Below the pieces are notes generated by a model that was not told the DNA's origin, ran no database searches, and saw nothing but the letters and a program-made list of their open reading frames with translations. From contig CP160629.1 in assembly GCA_038993745.2 (NCBI GenBank), positions 1,488,001 to 1,552,000 of the forward strand: a DNA stretch of 64,000 bases, written 5' to 3'. Source of the DNA: Aliivibrio fischeri (GTDB lineage Bacteria > Pseudomonadota > Gammaproteobacteria > Enterobacterales > Vibrionaceae). A program made the translations under genes and the position numbers. Below, piece after piece: positions 25,766 through 36,282 of the stretch (position 1 is the stretch's first letter; every line of letters begins with the position of its first letter).

Positions 25766-27881
25766 TTACTGATTATTCTCAAAATAGCTCTGAACTCTTC
25801 ATGATGCTCTAAGAATATATCGACAATCTTAGGGTCGAAAGAAACGCCCTTTTCTTCTTCGATGATCTTAATAGCCACTTCATGAGTAAAGCCTTCTTTG
25901 TAAATACGCTTTTGTCGTAATGCGTCATACACATCCACAATACTTACAATTCGAGCTTCAATCGGAATCTCTTCACCTACTAAACTCAAGTATCCTTTAC
26001 CATTCCATTTTTCATGATGGTAAAGCACGATATTTTTAGTTATCAAACTCAAGTCTGTATTCTTGATAATCTCATAACCAATGTTTACGTGTTTTTTCAT
26101 TACGTCGAATTCATCAGGATCCAATTTTCCAGGTTTCTTCAATATGTAATGAGGTATACCAATCTTTCCAATGTCATGCAGCGAAGCAATCATACGAATT
26201 TCTTCTACAAACGAGTTTGGCATATTCAATAAATTAGAAAGATGCTCAGAATATACGTTGATTCGCTTGTTATGCTCACTGGTTTCTTCATCACTGTATA
26301 ATGAGGCCATTTCCAATGAACCAATCAATGATTCGTTCATTCTTAAAAGACGAGCTTGTGCTTTTTTCTCTATATAAACTCGAGTTATCAACACGCCAAT
26401 GATAAATAAGCTGACAAGTAGAACTGCGATTAGTAGCCAGAAATCATCTTTCTGATACTTTTCATTCTCATTGATATAGATGTTTTTAATCAAACGTTCA
26501 TTATCTGATGATGTTGATATCAGATTAATGGCATTAAATAGTGCTTCATGCTCTTTCTTTACTGCGATATACACAGAGAATGTTTTGGTTAAGGTTCCTG
26601 CGGTTTTTAAATCATACATGTCATGGTTGATTGTATGATTCATTAATAAACGTTGGTCACCAAAAGCATAATCAACTCGTCCGTCATCTATTGCTTCAAT
26701 GATCTCTTCAAAGGTATCAAAAAAGACCATTTTCACATTTAACGTATTGTTTTTTATATAATCGTAATAATAAGCGTTTTTCAGCATCCCTACCGTCGAG
26801 TAGTTTATATCTGCAATACGAGATATAAAGTTCCCTTCTAACTTATTAAATACTGACAATTCAAAACTGTAATACGGTTTTGTTAGAAAATATTTATCTG
26901 TAATGCACTCATTTTCAAATGTTGATAATAAAACATCATAATCTTTACACTCACCAACACTTGGCTCAGTGAAGGTGACCGAATCTTTAAATATTCGCTT
27001 AATACTGTCGAACAACGTAGGTGCAATGCCGTGATACTCTTCATTAACTAAGTAGCTTGCAGGAAACTCATTAACGCCATAACCAACACTGACGCTTGAT
27101 CCTTTAAGTTCACTACTTCCTTTAAAAAGATACAAAAAGTAATCTTCACGGGATTTTTTAACAAACGCTTTTACTTCTTCTGATTTCAACTCAATAAAGT
27201 ATTTTACTAATACGCTATACAATTCAGATTGCGATTTTGGTATTGCAAATGAGGTATATAGGTTATTCAATCTTGGTAAGTTTAATGTCGGAAATGCTTT
27301 GTCCGTTATTTCTTGTGTATCAGCAACAAAAGCGTCAATCTCTCCGGAATTAAGAGCGTTTATCAGTGAATTAACATCCGCAAATTTTACTGGTGTATAT
27401 TGTATAGAATCAGAGTATTGTTCAATAAAATTCGTCGTAGAAAACCAATCTTCAACTAAGCCAATTTTCTTATTATTTAAACTTACAAGATCAATAATTT
27501 GATCCGTATTTTTATAAAAACTTTGGTGCTTACACGATACAATGTTGGGACAAAAAAATAGTTTTCTTTTCTGTTTTCAGTATCAGCAAAATCTAAATAA
27601 GCCCCACTCTCTAAACGGTCAAACATTGCATGTAAATCATCAATGTCTTTTACTTTTAGTTGGAAGTTTGTATTGAGTTTTTTGTTAATATCTTGAATTA
27701 GGTTGCTGTACAGTCCTTTTGGTGCCCCATCCTCAATAAAAAATAATCTTGAATTATAATCATTGTTATAAAACACAAAATTTTTATTGTTTTGTATCCA
27801 TACTTGCTCTTCCTCTGTTAAATCCATTGAAGAAACAAATGAAGAAAAAACACACATGATAAAAACGAAAATTCGTTTCAA
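25762..27881 (-). pseudogene. SBP-like sensor linked to HD-GYP c-di-GMP phosphodiesterase, one frameshift
   Basis: One gene of about 706 codons split by a frameshift at 27508-27520 (one base missing in a T or A run). The N-terminal part (frame 27483-27986) has a signal segment and a solute-binding-protein fold (DLTEEEQVWIQNNKNFVFYNN). The downstream frame carries a second such domain, a transmembrane helix (FWLLIAVLLVSLFIIGVLI) and an HD-GYP domain with ASLHDIGKIGIPHYILKKPGKLDPDEF and HHEKWNGKGY. HD-GYP enzymes hydrolyse cyclic di-GMP. The start is uncertain: a TTG at 27881 (LKRIFVFIMCVFSSF) gives the best signal peptide, but the frame opens at 27986. It probably senses an amino acid or peptide. 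Confidence 0.75.
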
Positions 27882-27996
27882 TTTGCATACACCATAACAA
27901 TCAATAAACACAAATAAGTGCAAAAAACGCACACTAACAAAGCACTCTGCAAATGTATAATGGAATTTATTGCACCTATCAATCAATAAAATTTAT

Positions 27997-29158
27997 CTAA
28001 CTTTTCTCATTAAATTCTTTTTGAAATTTAAGCACTTTTTCTAAATATCTACGAGCTTCAGCCTTAGGATGTTTGTTTGTTAACGCCCAATAAAGCTGAT
28101 TTGGTTGCAAACTATTTATCTCATCAATGGCTTTAGTTCGGCTTGGATCAAATGTTGAGAAAACGCCACCTGAGCCCCCGTTATAAGCCGAGATCATACT
28201 GTAATGCTTATTAGTTGGATGTTTGATGTCTCTTAAATAACGATTCTTTAAAATATAGAAATACGCTGTACCAGTATCGATATTATGCGCAGGGTTAAAC
28301 AAGTACTCTTTTGTTGGGATCCCGGCTTATTCTTAACTAATTTAAAAACATCCGCTCCTGCGGTTTTTGGATCACTTGCATTAATCCGTAAGCGCCTGCA
28401 TGGCTTACAGCATAAGGGTTAAAGCTGCTCTCTGTCTGAATAATTGCATAAATTAAGTCGATTGAAATATCGTACTCTTTTGATGCTTTTTTAATTAAAT
28501 CTGCATATTGAAATTCACGTTGCTCTAAATGGTCATCAACCATAGATATCTCAACATAATACGCTTTACCATTTTTAATGGTTTTAGTTTGTAACTTATT
28601 TTCTATTAAGTAATCAGCATAACGCCCTGCTCGCCATGGCCATTCAATGTCTTTATTCTCTTGGTCTTTAATTTGGCCAAGTAAGAATGGACGTCCACGC
28701 AACGGAATCGATTTATCGCTAAATAAATCCACATGTGATGGGTCTGCTGGCATTAATACGGTGCCGATGATCGCTTTCTTCAACGTTTCTTTTGGTTGGT
28801 ATTGAGAGATCGTCGAAACGTAAATTTTGCCTTTATCAAAATCGATATGTGCGCGAGTTCTATATCCATCCAAATACTTAACGTAACGATGCTTACCCGC
28901 TTCTAGAAACTCTTTATCTCCCCATGTTTTATGAACATGATTAGCAAGATTTTCTAACTGCTCTTCAATGCTTTGATTTGGTTTTGACGTGCTAGGTTTC
29001 CAAGAATCTGGCTTTGAAGTTGTATTATTGTTCGAGTTAGTAATGTCACTCTCGCAATTACATGAATTCGAGTTAGGTCTTTGGAAATTGCCATCAAAAA
29101 TAGGCGTACAAGAGACTGTCGCTAAAGAAATAATAAAAGGAATTAATACGTTTTTCAT
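27997..29158 (-). pseudogene. MltC-like lytic murein transglycosylase, two frameshifts
   Basis: A lipoprotein of about 387 aa matching MltC in length and layout. The signal ends in a lipobox at ATVSC. An N-terminal domain follows (KTWGDKEFLEAGKHRYVKYL, LMPADPSHVDLFSD), then a C-terminal SLT domain (YAIIQTESSFNPYAVSHAGAYGLMQV) with the catalytic Glu. The frame breaks at 28364-28368 (five A for six, giving VIQKTAGADVF as in E. coli VVQHTAG) and at 28321-28323 (GGG for GGGG, giving KPGIPTKEYLFNPAHNIDTGTAY). The rest is intact in frame 27997-28302. The ATG at 29158 has AGGACA upstream. It cleaves peptidoglycan glycan strands at the outer membrane. mutY/yggX are absent nearby, so it may be a second copy. 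Confidence 0.78.
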
Positions 29159-29352
29159 CGATGTCCTAAATAGCGAATTGAATGGATTTTTCAATGCACT
29201 GGATAGATTACACATTAGGTGTTACCAATAAGGAGGCGTATTTTACACATTGTTTATTTTTTTGGAATAGCATACGAAACAAACTTCATAAGTTTTTTTA
29301 CAAGGTGTTGCCTTACACAACATTGGAAACAAAATCACACTTTTTTGACGTA

Positions 29353-29381
29353 AAAAAACCGTCACTATTGGACGGTTTTTT
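29353..29381 (-). terminator. Terminator of the chemoreceptor gene
   Basis: An 11-bp perfect stem AAAAAACCGTC/GACGGTTTTTT with a 7-base loop, 17 bases after the stop codon on the minus strand. It is a textbook intrinsic terminator and is symmetric enough to work on both strands. Confidence 0.88.
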
Positions 29382-29397
29382 ACTGTTTATTAATAAG

Positions 29398-31290
29398 TTA
29401 CAGTTTATATCGTTTAATTTCTTCTTCTAATGAATCAGCTAACGATTTTAATGACTCAGCCTGCAATGCTGCGGTCTCAGCCTCATGCGCCATTTGGTTT
29501 GCTACTTCCTGAACCCCTTCTGTATTTCGACTAATTTCAGCCGTAACACTTGACTGCTCTTCTGCAGCAGAGGCAATTTGAGTCGCCATATCGCTAATCA
29601 CATTAATTTGCGCAGCAATATTCCCGATACTGACTCCCGCTTCATCGACATCTTTTACGCTTGTTTCTGCCAAGTGATGACTGTCCGACATGACTGAAAC
29701 CGCTTCTTGTGTTGTTGATTGAAGCGTTTCTATCATGGCTTGAATCTCTTCTGTTGAAGTATGGGTTCGTTGAGATAAAACTCGAACTTCATCAGCCACA
29801 ACCGCAAATCCTCGACCTTGCTCGCCAGCACGTGCCGCTTCGATTGCTGCGTTTAATGCGAGTAAGTTTGTTTGTTCGGCTATCGAACGAATGGTGGCCA
29901 AAATTGAACTGATTTTGAGTGCGTGTCCGTTAAGATCTTCAATGATGCCTACCGCACTATTTACCTCTCGAGCAAGATTTCCGATAGATGCTTGGCTTTG
30001 ATTTGCTTGATCGTGACCTGTTTGTGTTAATCCCACCGCTTGCTCTGCCGATTTAGCAGTGTTTTCAGCATTTCCTGCAATCTCTTGTGTCGCACTCGCC
30101 ATCTCAGTTACTGCAGTAGCAACCATGGTTATTTCATCTTGTTGATGACGGATATTTTGACTGCGCTGAACGGCTGAATCTGCACTTTCTGCTGCTGAGC
30201 GATTTAACTCAAAGGTTATTTCACGTAAATTTGATGCCATCGTATGCAAGCGTGATACGAACTGGTTGAAGTTATCTGCTAACTTACCTACTTCATCATC
30301 TGATTTAACATTAATACGAACCGTAAGGTCGCCTTCGCCATTTGCGATATCCGCTAACGCATCCGAAACCGTTCCTAACTCTCGTAATTGACGAGTTACA
30401 AGCCATCCTGTGAACATAGATACAAACAATAAGATTAACGCGCCAATCGACAGCAATTCAAAAAGCATCGAATTTAATGGCGCTTCTAATGTCTCTTTGT
30501 CCATCACCAAGGTAATTGCCCAATTGGTATTTGGAACCGCCGTGATCATGACCGCTTTCTCTTTCCCATTCTCTTCGGTAAAGAAAAAACCATCAGATGC
30601 AATTTCATTACTTAAATTGTTAGCATCGAATCCATTACCAAGTTCTGAAATTGGTTTTAACACCATTTTCTCATTTGGGTGAGCAACAACGATTTTATTG
30701 CTCACATCCAGTAGCATGGCATAACCATTACCTGGAACTGGAATATCTAATATATCCTCAACTAAAGTAGACAAAGATAAATCAGAAGCTGTAACACCAA
30801 TTATTTTTCCATTACTACGAACTGGTTCAGTAAGAGTAACAACTAACGCTTGCATGGTATGACTAACATAGGGCTTTGTTGTTATTCCCTTATTCGCAGT
30901 CAGTGTTTCTTTGTACCAATCTCGGGTTCGTGGATCATAACCGGCTTTATTTAACGATGGATCTTGGCGTTGCATCACGCCATTTTTGTCACCGTAATAA
31001 CTTAAGCCAAAACCACCTGATGTGAATGTCTGTTTTAAATGAGCGACCAAATCCAAGTTAGGATCTCGCTCTATTGCTTCTTTCATAGCAACAATCGCAT
31101 CTTGGCGACCTTTAAACCAATCACTAATGCCTAAACTATAGGCTTTTGCTGTATTTCCACTTTCACTTTGAATGGCATCCCATGCTTGAGTTTTCATTGT
31201 CTGATATGAAAAAGAACCAAGAGACACGATTGTTAAAACAATAAGCGCAAAACTCGTTAAAACAAGTTTAATTTTTAGTGTTAGATGCAT
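29398..31290 (-). CDS. Methyl-accepting chemotaxis protein with dCache sensor
   Basis: A 630-aa transmembrane chemoreceptor. TM1 is at about residues 8-28, and a periplasmic dCache_1 domain follows to about 275. The segment [19 protein letters not shown], then [18 protein letters not shown] and a later Asp ([13 protein letters not shown]), resembles the Arg-Trp-Tyr...Tyr...Asp signature of amino-acid-binding dCache sensors. TM2 is near 278-300, then a HAMP domain and a cytoplasmic signalling hairpin with the invariant tip [20 protein letters not shown]. It should report ligand to CheA/CheW. It is a single gene, with a possible CRP site at 31431-31446. Confidence 0.92.
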   Translation of the reverse strand: MHLTLKIKLVLTSFALIVLTIVSLGSFSYQTMKTQAWDAIQSESGNTAKAYSLGISDWFKGRQDAIVAMKEAIERDPNLDLVAHLKQTFTSGGFGLSYYGDKNGVMQRQDPSLNKAGYDPRTRDWYKETLTANKGITTKPYVSHTMQALVVTLTEPVRSNGKIIGVTASDLSLSTLVEDILDIPVPGNGYAMLLDVSNKIVVAHPNEKMVLKPISELGNGFDANNLSNEIASDGFFFTEENGKEKAVMITAVPNTNWAITLVMDKETLEAPLNSMLFELLSIGALILLFVSMFTGWLVTRQLRELGTVSDALADIANGEGDLTVRINVKSDDEVGKLADNFNQFVSRLHTMASNLREITFELNRSAAESADSAVQRSQNIRHQQDEITMVATAVTEMASATQEIAGNAENTAKSAEQAVGLTQTGHDQANQSQASIGNLAREVNSAVGIIEDLNGHALKISSILATIRSIAEQTNLLALNAAIEAARAGEQGRGFAVVADEVRVLSQRTHTSTEEIQAMIETLQSTTQEAVSVMSDSHHLAETSVKDVDEAGVSIGNIAAQINVISDMATQIASAAEEQSSVTAEISRNTEGVQEVANQMAHEAETAALQAESLKSLADSLEEEIKRYKL

Positions 31291-31430
31291 AATTTTCTAC
31301 TTCTAATAATTTTAATAAAATTCCTAAGTGCAAGAGTAAATATGAACAACCTCTGAAATTACTGCTACACACCTCATAATTGAAAAAATCAATTACACAA
31401 ATCATCATATAGTTTCGACTAACTTCAAAA

Positions 31431-31446
31431 TGTGTTCATTTTCACA
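31431..31446. promoter_or_regulatory. Possible CRP-binding site upstream of the chemoreceptor
   Basis: TGTGT-N6-TCACA differs by one base from the CRP consensus. It lies about 140 bases upstream of the chemoreceptor start in an AT-rich region. Assignment is by pattern only. Confidence 0.35.
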
Positions 31447-31500
31447 AACTTAACTGTCTATCTCGTTAAATCTCTTATAATTTCTTCAGGCATAAAAAAA

Positions 31501-31528
31501 CCTAAGAACAATTAACATTATTCTTAGG
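31501..31528 (-). terminator. Terminator of the DUF969-DUF979-pcp operon
   Basis: Stem CCTAAGAA/TTCTTAGG with a 12-base loop that pairs partly, followed on the minus strand by seven T residues, 26 bases after the pcp stop codon. Confidence 0.85.
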
Positions 31529-31553
31529 CTTTAAAAAAGTGAGGCTAATTATC

Positions 31554-32192
31554 TTAACAGATCGTTCCCGCACCTTGTTGGATATCAGAATCGTTATCAA
31601 TGATGGCTTGCGCCGCTATTGCTAAACCTTCTGCAATTTGCTCAAGTTTCATCGTTGGTTGTGAACCATCAACCGATTGCTCTGGTAATAATGGAATATG
31701 TACAAAACCATGACGAACATTCGTGTCTTTTAAGTAATGTTGTATTCCATAAAACAGATGGTTACACACAAATGTCCCTGCGGTATTTGAAACCGTGGCA
31801 GGTATGCCTTGCGCCTGAATTTCACTAACCATTGCTTTGATAGGAAGTGTCGTAAAGTAAGCGTCTGGCCCACCAGCGACTACTGGCTCATCAATAACTT
31901 GGATACCCTCGTTATCAGGGATTCTAAAATCGTCTACATTAATGGCAATACGCTCTGGTGTAATGGCAGCACGTCCTGATGCTTGACCCACGGTAATAAC
32001 CGCATACGGTTGTTGCTCTTCAATTGCTTGTTTGACTGTTTCAATAGATTTGTATCGAACCACTGGAACCTGACAAATAACGATCTCACCACCATTAAGC
32101 TTGCGTCCTGCAATTAACTTAACCGCTTCCAATGCCGGATTGATTTTATCGTTACCAAATGGTTCAAAACCCGTAATTAAAATCTTTTTCAT
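31554..32192 (-). CDS. pcp: Pyrrolidone-carboxylate peptidase (pyroglutamyl peptidase I)
   Basis: A 212-aa cytoplasmic cysteine peptidase (family C15) that removes an N-terminal pyroglutamate from peptides. The catalytic Cys lies in [16 protein letters not shown], the Glu in [18 protein letters not shown], and the His in [11 protein letters not shown]. It starts at 32192 ([20 protein letters not shown]), the canonical N-terminus, and is full length. It is the last gene of a three-gene operon after DUF969 and DUF979, with 11 bases between. It releases 5-oxoproline, the substrate of the PxpABC enzyme encoded 4 kb upstream. Confidence 0.95.
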
Positions 32193-32203
32193 TGCCTAAT
32201 TCC

Positions 32204-33109
32204 CTAAAACGCAAACAGATACATAAATGTAGTATTAATAAGTAACATGATAAAACCAGGAATAAACTGAGTAATAATCACTTGGTTTTTATTCTCTAAC
32301 TCTAATAGTGCGGCAGGTACAACATTAAAGTTGGCCGCCATCGGTGTCATTAATGTTCCGCAATAACCAGAAACCATACCAAGTACACCAACGATCACTG
32401 GATTACCGCCCATTTCAACCATAAGTAGCGGAATACCAATACCTGCAGTGATAACAGCAAACGCAGCAAACGCATTACCCATCACAATGGTGAAGATAGC
32501 CATGCCGAATGTATAAGCAATAACGTAAGCTAAAACACTACCATGAGGCACAATTTCTTTTACGATTTGTGAAACGGTATCACCAACACCCGCTTGACCA
32601 AACAGATAACCAAGTGCAGCTAAGAATTGCGACAAAATAGCCGCCCAACCAATGGTATCAATTAAACGACGACCTTCATGTATGCTTTGCACAGGTCGAC
32701 ATTTGGTCATTCCGTTTGCAACTAATAAAGCCGCAACAGAGCTTATCCCTAAACCAATAAGCGCACTTTCACCAGTTACTTGGCTCCATAAAATGGTACC
32801 GACAGGAACAATGATCGCAGGAAGAAATAGCATGTTTTGTAATGATTTCGCACTGGCTTTTCTAAATTCATTATCACTTGAATGATAAGAACCAATCCCC
32901 ATTAATCCAGCAGAAGCAATCAGTGTCATAAGTAACACCAGAACGCCGACAAACCAATCAGGTAAAATGCTTCCTAAACAGAAAGAAACACCATATGCCA
33001 ACCAAAATAAACCTGTACCAATTGCTTTTGGATTTTCCTTATCCATAAAGCTTTGAACCGAAAAGGCAATTAATAATAAACCCGTTGCTTGATAAATATA
33101 TTCTAACAT
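32204..33109 (-). CDS. DUF979 permease-like membrane protein
   Basis: A 301-aa polytopic membrane protein with about eight to nine hydrophobic segments, ending in ITQFIPGFIMLLINTTFMYLF. It matches DUF979, which always pairs with DUF969. The two resemble halves of a transporter of the ion-transporter superfamily. It follows DUF969 by 9 bases and precedes pcp by 11, so the pair probably imports pyroglutamate or pyroglutamyl peptides. The substrate is inferred from this context only. Confidence 0.82.
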   Translation of the reverse strand: MLEYIYQATGLLLIAFSVQSFMDKENPKAIGTGLFWLAYGVSFCLGSILPDWFVGVLVLLMTLIASAGLMGIGSYHSSDNEFRKASAKSLQNMLFLPAIIVPVGTILWSQVTGESALIGLGISSVAALLVANGMTKCRPVQSIHEGRRLIDTIGWAAILSQFLAALGYLFGQAGVGDTVSQIVKEIVPHGSVLAYVIAYTFGMAIFTIVMGNAFAAFAVITAGIGIPLLMVEMGGNPVIVGVLGMVSGYCGTLMTPMAANFNVVPAALLELENKNQVIITQFIPGFIMLLINTTFMYLFAF

Positions 33110-33118
33110 GATGAATCC

Positions 33119-33796
33119 CTACTCTTGCTTACCAGCTTTTGCCAAACGCGAATCTTCTATCCATGCTCGAACATAAAACACAACACATGATGCCAATGCG
33201 GTTGGAATTGCCCACATAAACATATCGTTTAACGCTACACTGTAACCGTGTTCTTCCAACACGCCTTTGATAAGCAATAAACCACCTGCACCAATAAAGA
33301 TCAGCTGACTAAAGAAGTTAGCAAAGTTTTCACTCATTGCAGCTAAAGCACGCAAATGTTGCTTCTCTTTATTCGTTAATGGTTTTCTGTCTTTTTCTGC
33401 AGCAGCTTCTGCCATTGGAGCAACTAGCGGACGGATCATTGATGGGTGACCACCCAGATTCAAACCAAGTGCATTCGTCACTTTACGTAATAATAGATAC
33501 GTAAGCATCACACGACCTGCTGATGCTTGCTTGATTGAACCAATCAAGGTTTCTGCTCTTTCTCTTAATCCAAAACGCTCTAGAACCCCTATCATAGGTA
33601 GAACAAGAATGAATAAAGACATATAGCGGTTTTGCGTAAAAGAAGCCCCGAGGATTGATAAAATCTCGATAAAATCAATCTTAGCAACCAAACCGGTAAC
33701 AATCCCGGCGGTTAAAATAACTAATAAAGTGTTCAAGCGTAATGCAAGACCGACTGTGATGATTAAGACACCAATTAATGGCCAAAAATCAATCAT
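33119..33796 (-). CDS. DUF969 permease-like membrane protein
   Basis: A 225-aa membrane protein with about five to six hydrophobic helices, first gene of the DUF969-DUF979-pcp operon. The ATG at 33796 is preceded by AAGGATG. The conserved NALGLNLGGHPSMIRPLVAPMAE block at about residues 112-134 is the family hallmark. It is thought to act together with DUF979 as a two-subunit carrier. The conserved link with pcp in many bacteria supports transport of pyroglutamate-related compounds. A promoter is expected in 33797-33870. Confidence 0.82.
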   Translation of the reverse strand: MIDFWPLIGVLIITVGLALRLNTLLVILTAGIVTGLVAKIDFIEILSILGASFTQNRYMSLFILVLPMIGVLERFGLRERAETLIGSIKQASAGRVMLTYLLLRKVTNALGLNLGGHPSMIRPLVAPMAEAAAEKDRKPLTNKEKQHLRALAAMSENFANFFSQLIFIGAGGLLLIKGVLEEHGYSVALNDMFMWAIPTALASCVVFYVRAWIEDSRLAKAGKQE

Positions 33797-33873
33797 ATTA
33801 CATCCTTATAAATAGTATCTTTACTCCCATAGCAAGATACAGTTAGTTTTTTAAAATGGGTAAAACCAAACAA

Positions 33874-33901
33874 CCCCAAAACGTTATAGAACGTTTCGGG
33901 G
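33874..33901 (-). terminator. Likely terminator of the NRAMP-like/pxp transcript
   Basis: A 12-bp stem with one wobble pair (CCCCGAAACGTT/AACGTTTTGGGG on the minus strand) and a 4-base loop, followed by a moderately T-rich TTGTTTGGTTTT. It separates the pxp operon from DUF969. Confidence 0.65.
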
Positions 33902-33999
33902 CATTTAACGAGTATATTCAAAAATAAGTAGATGAGAAGTTTTTAAATATTTTTTATTATTAATTTGTGCTAAATATTTAAGAAAATGTGCCTCATCGG

Positions 34000-35244
34000 T
34001 TAAATAAGCAACATGTATAAGGTATATACACTCATTGCAGCCATCATTGCTGTAATTAACCACCCAAACACCGACATCCATACTGGGTGCTTATAATCTC
34101 CAACAATTTGTGCTTTCTTTGCCGCTATTAACATAATGCCTAAGGTAACAGGTAGAATAAATCCGTTTAGAGCACCAGCAACAATTAGAAGAACAACAGG
34201 CTTACCAATAAAGCAGAAGATAAAAGTAGAGATAACAATAAAACCAATAATAAATTTACGAGAGTGCAAATCAATCATCGGATGCAATGTCTTCAAAAAC
34301 GATACGGATGTATATGCAGCACCGATAACGGAAGTAATGGCCGCAGCCCAAAGAACTAAACCGAAAATTTTATAACCTATGTTTCCGGCAGCGTGTTGGA
34401 ACATAGATGCAGGCGGGTTTGAAGGGTCCAAAGTTACCCCTGTACTTATTACCCCTAACGCCGCTAAAAACAAAATAACACGCACGATTGAAGCTACACT
34501 AATCGCAGAAACTGAACCTCGATTCACTTGTGGTAGCGCTTCTTTTCCTGTTACTCCAGCATCAATTAAGCGGTGTGCCCCTGCAAAAGTAATATAGCCA
34601 CCAACCGTACCACCAACTAGCGTGATGATCGCAAGAACGTTTAATTTTTCAGGCCAAACTGAACGATACAATGCTTCTCCAATCGGTGGAGACGTTGAGA
34701 AAAGAACATACAGAGTCATTACTATTAATGCGGCACCCATTAAAATAGTAAAACGGTCCATTACTTTAGCTGCATCTTTTAACATAAAAATGGCCACAGC
34801 AATAACGGCACTGATTGAGGCCCCTGCTACCGGAGAAATGCTCGGGAATAACACGTTCATCCCCATCCCTGCACCACCAATGTTACCGATATTAAATGCT
34901 AAGCCCCCTAGAGCTACGGTTCCTGCAATTGCATAACCTAAACCGGGAAGTAAATCATTTGCTATATCCTGAGCACGTTTTTTGGAAACAACGATTACAC
35001 GCCAAATATTTAATTGAGCACCAATATCTAAAATAATAGAAACCAGAATAACAAACGCAAAACTAGCCCCTAATGTTTGTGTAAATACTGTTGTTTGAGT
35101 TAAAAAACCGGGACCAACTGCTGAGGTTGCCATCAAAAAGGCAGCGCCCATTATCAATGACCAACTAACACCTGAACTTCTCGGCAGCTGTCCTTCCTTT
35201 GTGGACGCATTTGACGACTCACTCATGACTTTTTCTGATGACAT
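34000..35244 (-). CDS. NRAMP-family carrier of the 5-oxoproline cluster
   Basis: A 414-aa polytopic membrane protein with about 11 helices, of the NRAMP superfamily branch typified by B. subtilis YcsG. Helix 1 reads SAVGPGFLTQTTVFTQ and helix 6 ALGVISTG. The usual metal-binding DPGN of true NRAMP manganese/iron carriers is not present: it reads VGPGF here. Together with its place in a pxp cluster this suggests an organic substrate, probably 5-oxoproline. The ATG at 35244 has AAGGAA upstream and is preferred over the frame start at 35265. It lies 81 bases after pxpC. Confidence 0.8.
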   Translation of the reverse strand: MSSEKVMSESSNASTKEGQLPRSSGVSWSLIMGAAFLMATSAVGPGFLTQTTVFTQTLGASFAFVILVSIILDIGAQLNIWRVIVVSKKRAQDIANDLLPGLGYAIAGTVALGGLAFNIGNIGGAGMGMNVLFPSISPVAGASISAVIAVAIFMLKDAAKVMDRFTILMGAALIVMTLYVLFSTSPPIGEALYRSVWPEKLNVLAIITLVGGTVGGYITFAGAHRLIDAGVTGKEALPQVNRGSVSAISVASIVRVILFLAALGVISTGVTLDPSNPPASMFQHAAGNIGYKIFGLVLWAAAITSVIGAAYTSVSFLKTLHPMIDLHSRKFIIGFIVISTFIFCFIGKPVVLLIVAGALNGFILPVTLGIMLIAAKKAQIVGDYKHPVWMSVFGWLITAMMAAMSVYTLYMLLI

Positions 35245-35325
35245 ATCATTTCCTTTTGTTATCACGTCACTGCATCCTTATTGTTGCAGTAGTTTCTCGT
35301 CTATCGACGATATTTATTAGAATTA

Positions 35326-36282
35326 TTAAGAGTTATAAGAAGTAAAAAACTGACGTTGAATATGTAACTCAGCTTCTGCACTATGCAGTTCTTTTTCGTA
35401 GAACTGAACCGTTGAACCCGGAACACATTGAGATAAACGACTAATATCAGCGTGTATTACACAACCAATTTTCGGATAGCCCCCAATCGTTTGACGATCA
35501 CGCATTAGTACAATAGGTTGACCATCATTCGGAATTTGTATTGCCCCAAGAGCAATCCCTTCTGAAATCAGGTTATTACGTTGACACTGAATGGCTTCTC
35601 CAGATAACCGATATCCCATTCGATCAATGTTATTTGACACGGTATAAACCGTAGAAAAGAATCGTTCACGCTCTTCTGGTAAAAAATCATCATATTGATA
35701 ACTCGGGATCACCCCTACCTTTATATGCTTACCATATGTGGGAATAAAACGATTTGGAACTTGTTTACGTAATCTTGGTTCAAAAAATACCGTTGATAAC
35801 TGAGATACATCTACAGAGTAACGAATAAGAATGTTTGCTTTGAGTGGTTTACCATTTCCTTCAAGGCCGCCTAATCCATCACGAACCACTGTTGCTGTAC
35901 TGCCTAAAATATTATCAATTTTAAATCCCCCACTCACTGATAAATAAGCTCGCAGTCCAGCACTCGCAGCCCCCATTTCAAGCTTATCACCTGAATTAAT
36001 AGCATAACTCTGCCAAGGGACTATTGGGTCACCATTTAATTTGGCCTGCATATCCGCACCAGTTAATGCCATTGTGGTTGCCGCATAAAAAGTACAGCTA
36101 AATTGCCCTAGTGTGATTTCAATTTGAGTCGCATTAGGATCATTACCAAGCAACTTATTTGCCCAATCAAACGCATGTTCATCCATTGGACCACCCGGAG
36201 TTACACCAACGGATTGGTGGCCAAATCGTCCTTTATCTTGAAGTAATGCCAATGGGCCTGTGCTATTAATTCGTAAAGTCAT
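35326..36282 (-). CDS. pxpC: 5-oxoprolinase subunit PxpC
   Basis: A 318-aa subunit of the ATP-dependent 5-oxoprolinase PxpABC, which opens 5-oxoproline to L-glutamate. It shows the characteristic N-terminus GPLALLQDKGRFGHQSVGVTPGGPMDEHAFDWAN and the later GYPKIGCVIHADISRLSQ block of the KipA/biotin-dependent carboxyltransferase-like family. Its start at 36282 overlaps pxpB by 17 bases. Length is normal. PxpB and PxpC are thought to form the ATP-using complex. Confidence 0.93.
   Translation of the reverse strand: MTLRINSTGPLALLQDKGRFGHQSVGVTPGGPMDEHAFDWANKLLGNDPNATQIEITLGQFSCTFYAATTMALTGADMQAKLNGDPIVPWQSYAINSGDKLEMGAASAGLRAYLSVSGGFKIDNILGSTATVVRDGLGGLEGNGKPLKANILIRYSVDVSQLSTVFFEPRLRKQVPNRFIPTYGKHIKVGVIPSYQYDDFLPEERERFFSTVYTVSNNIDRMGYRLSGEAIQCQRNNLISEGIALGAIQIPNDGQPIVLMRDRQTIGGYPKIGCVIHADISRLSQCVPGSTVQFYEKELHSAEAELHIQRQFFTSYNS

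Noticed and set aside
34136..34936. Plus-strand open frames across the NRAMP-like gene
   Set aside because: They mirror transmembrane helix codons of the real gene and have no ribosome binding sites.
34000..35244. Manganese/iron NRAMP transporter
   Set aside because: The metal-binding DPGN motif of helix 1 is not present and the gene sits in a 5-oxoproline operon.
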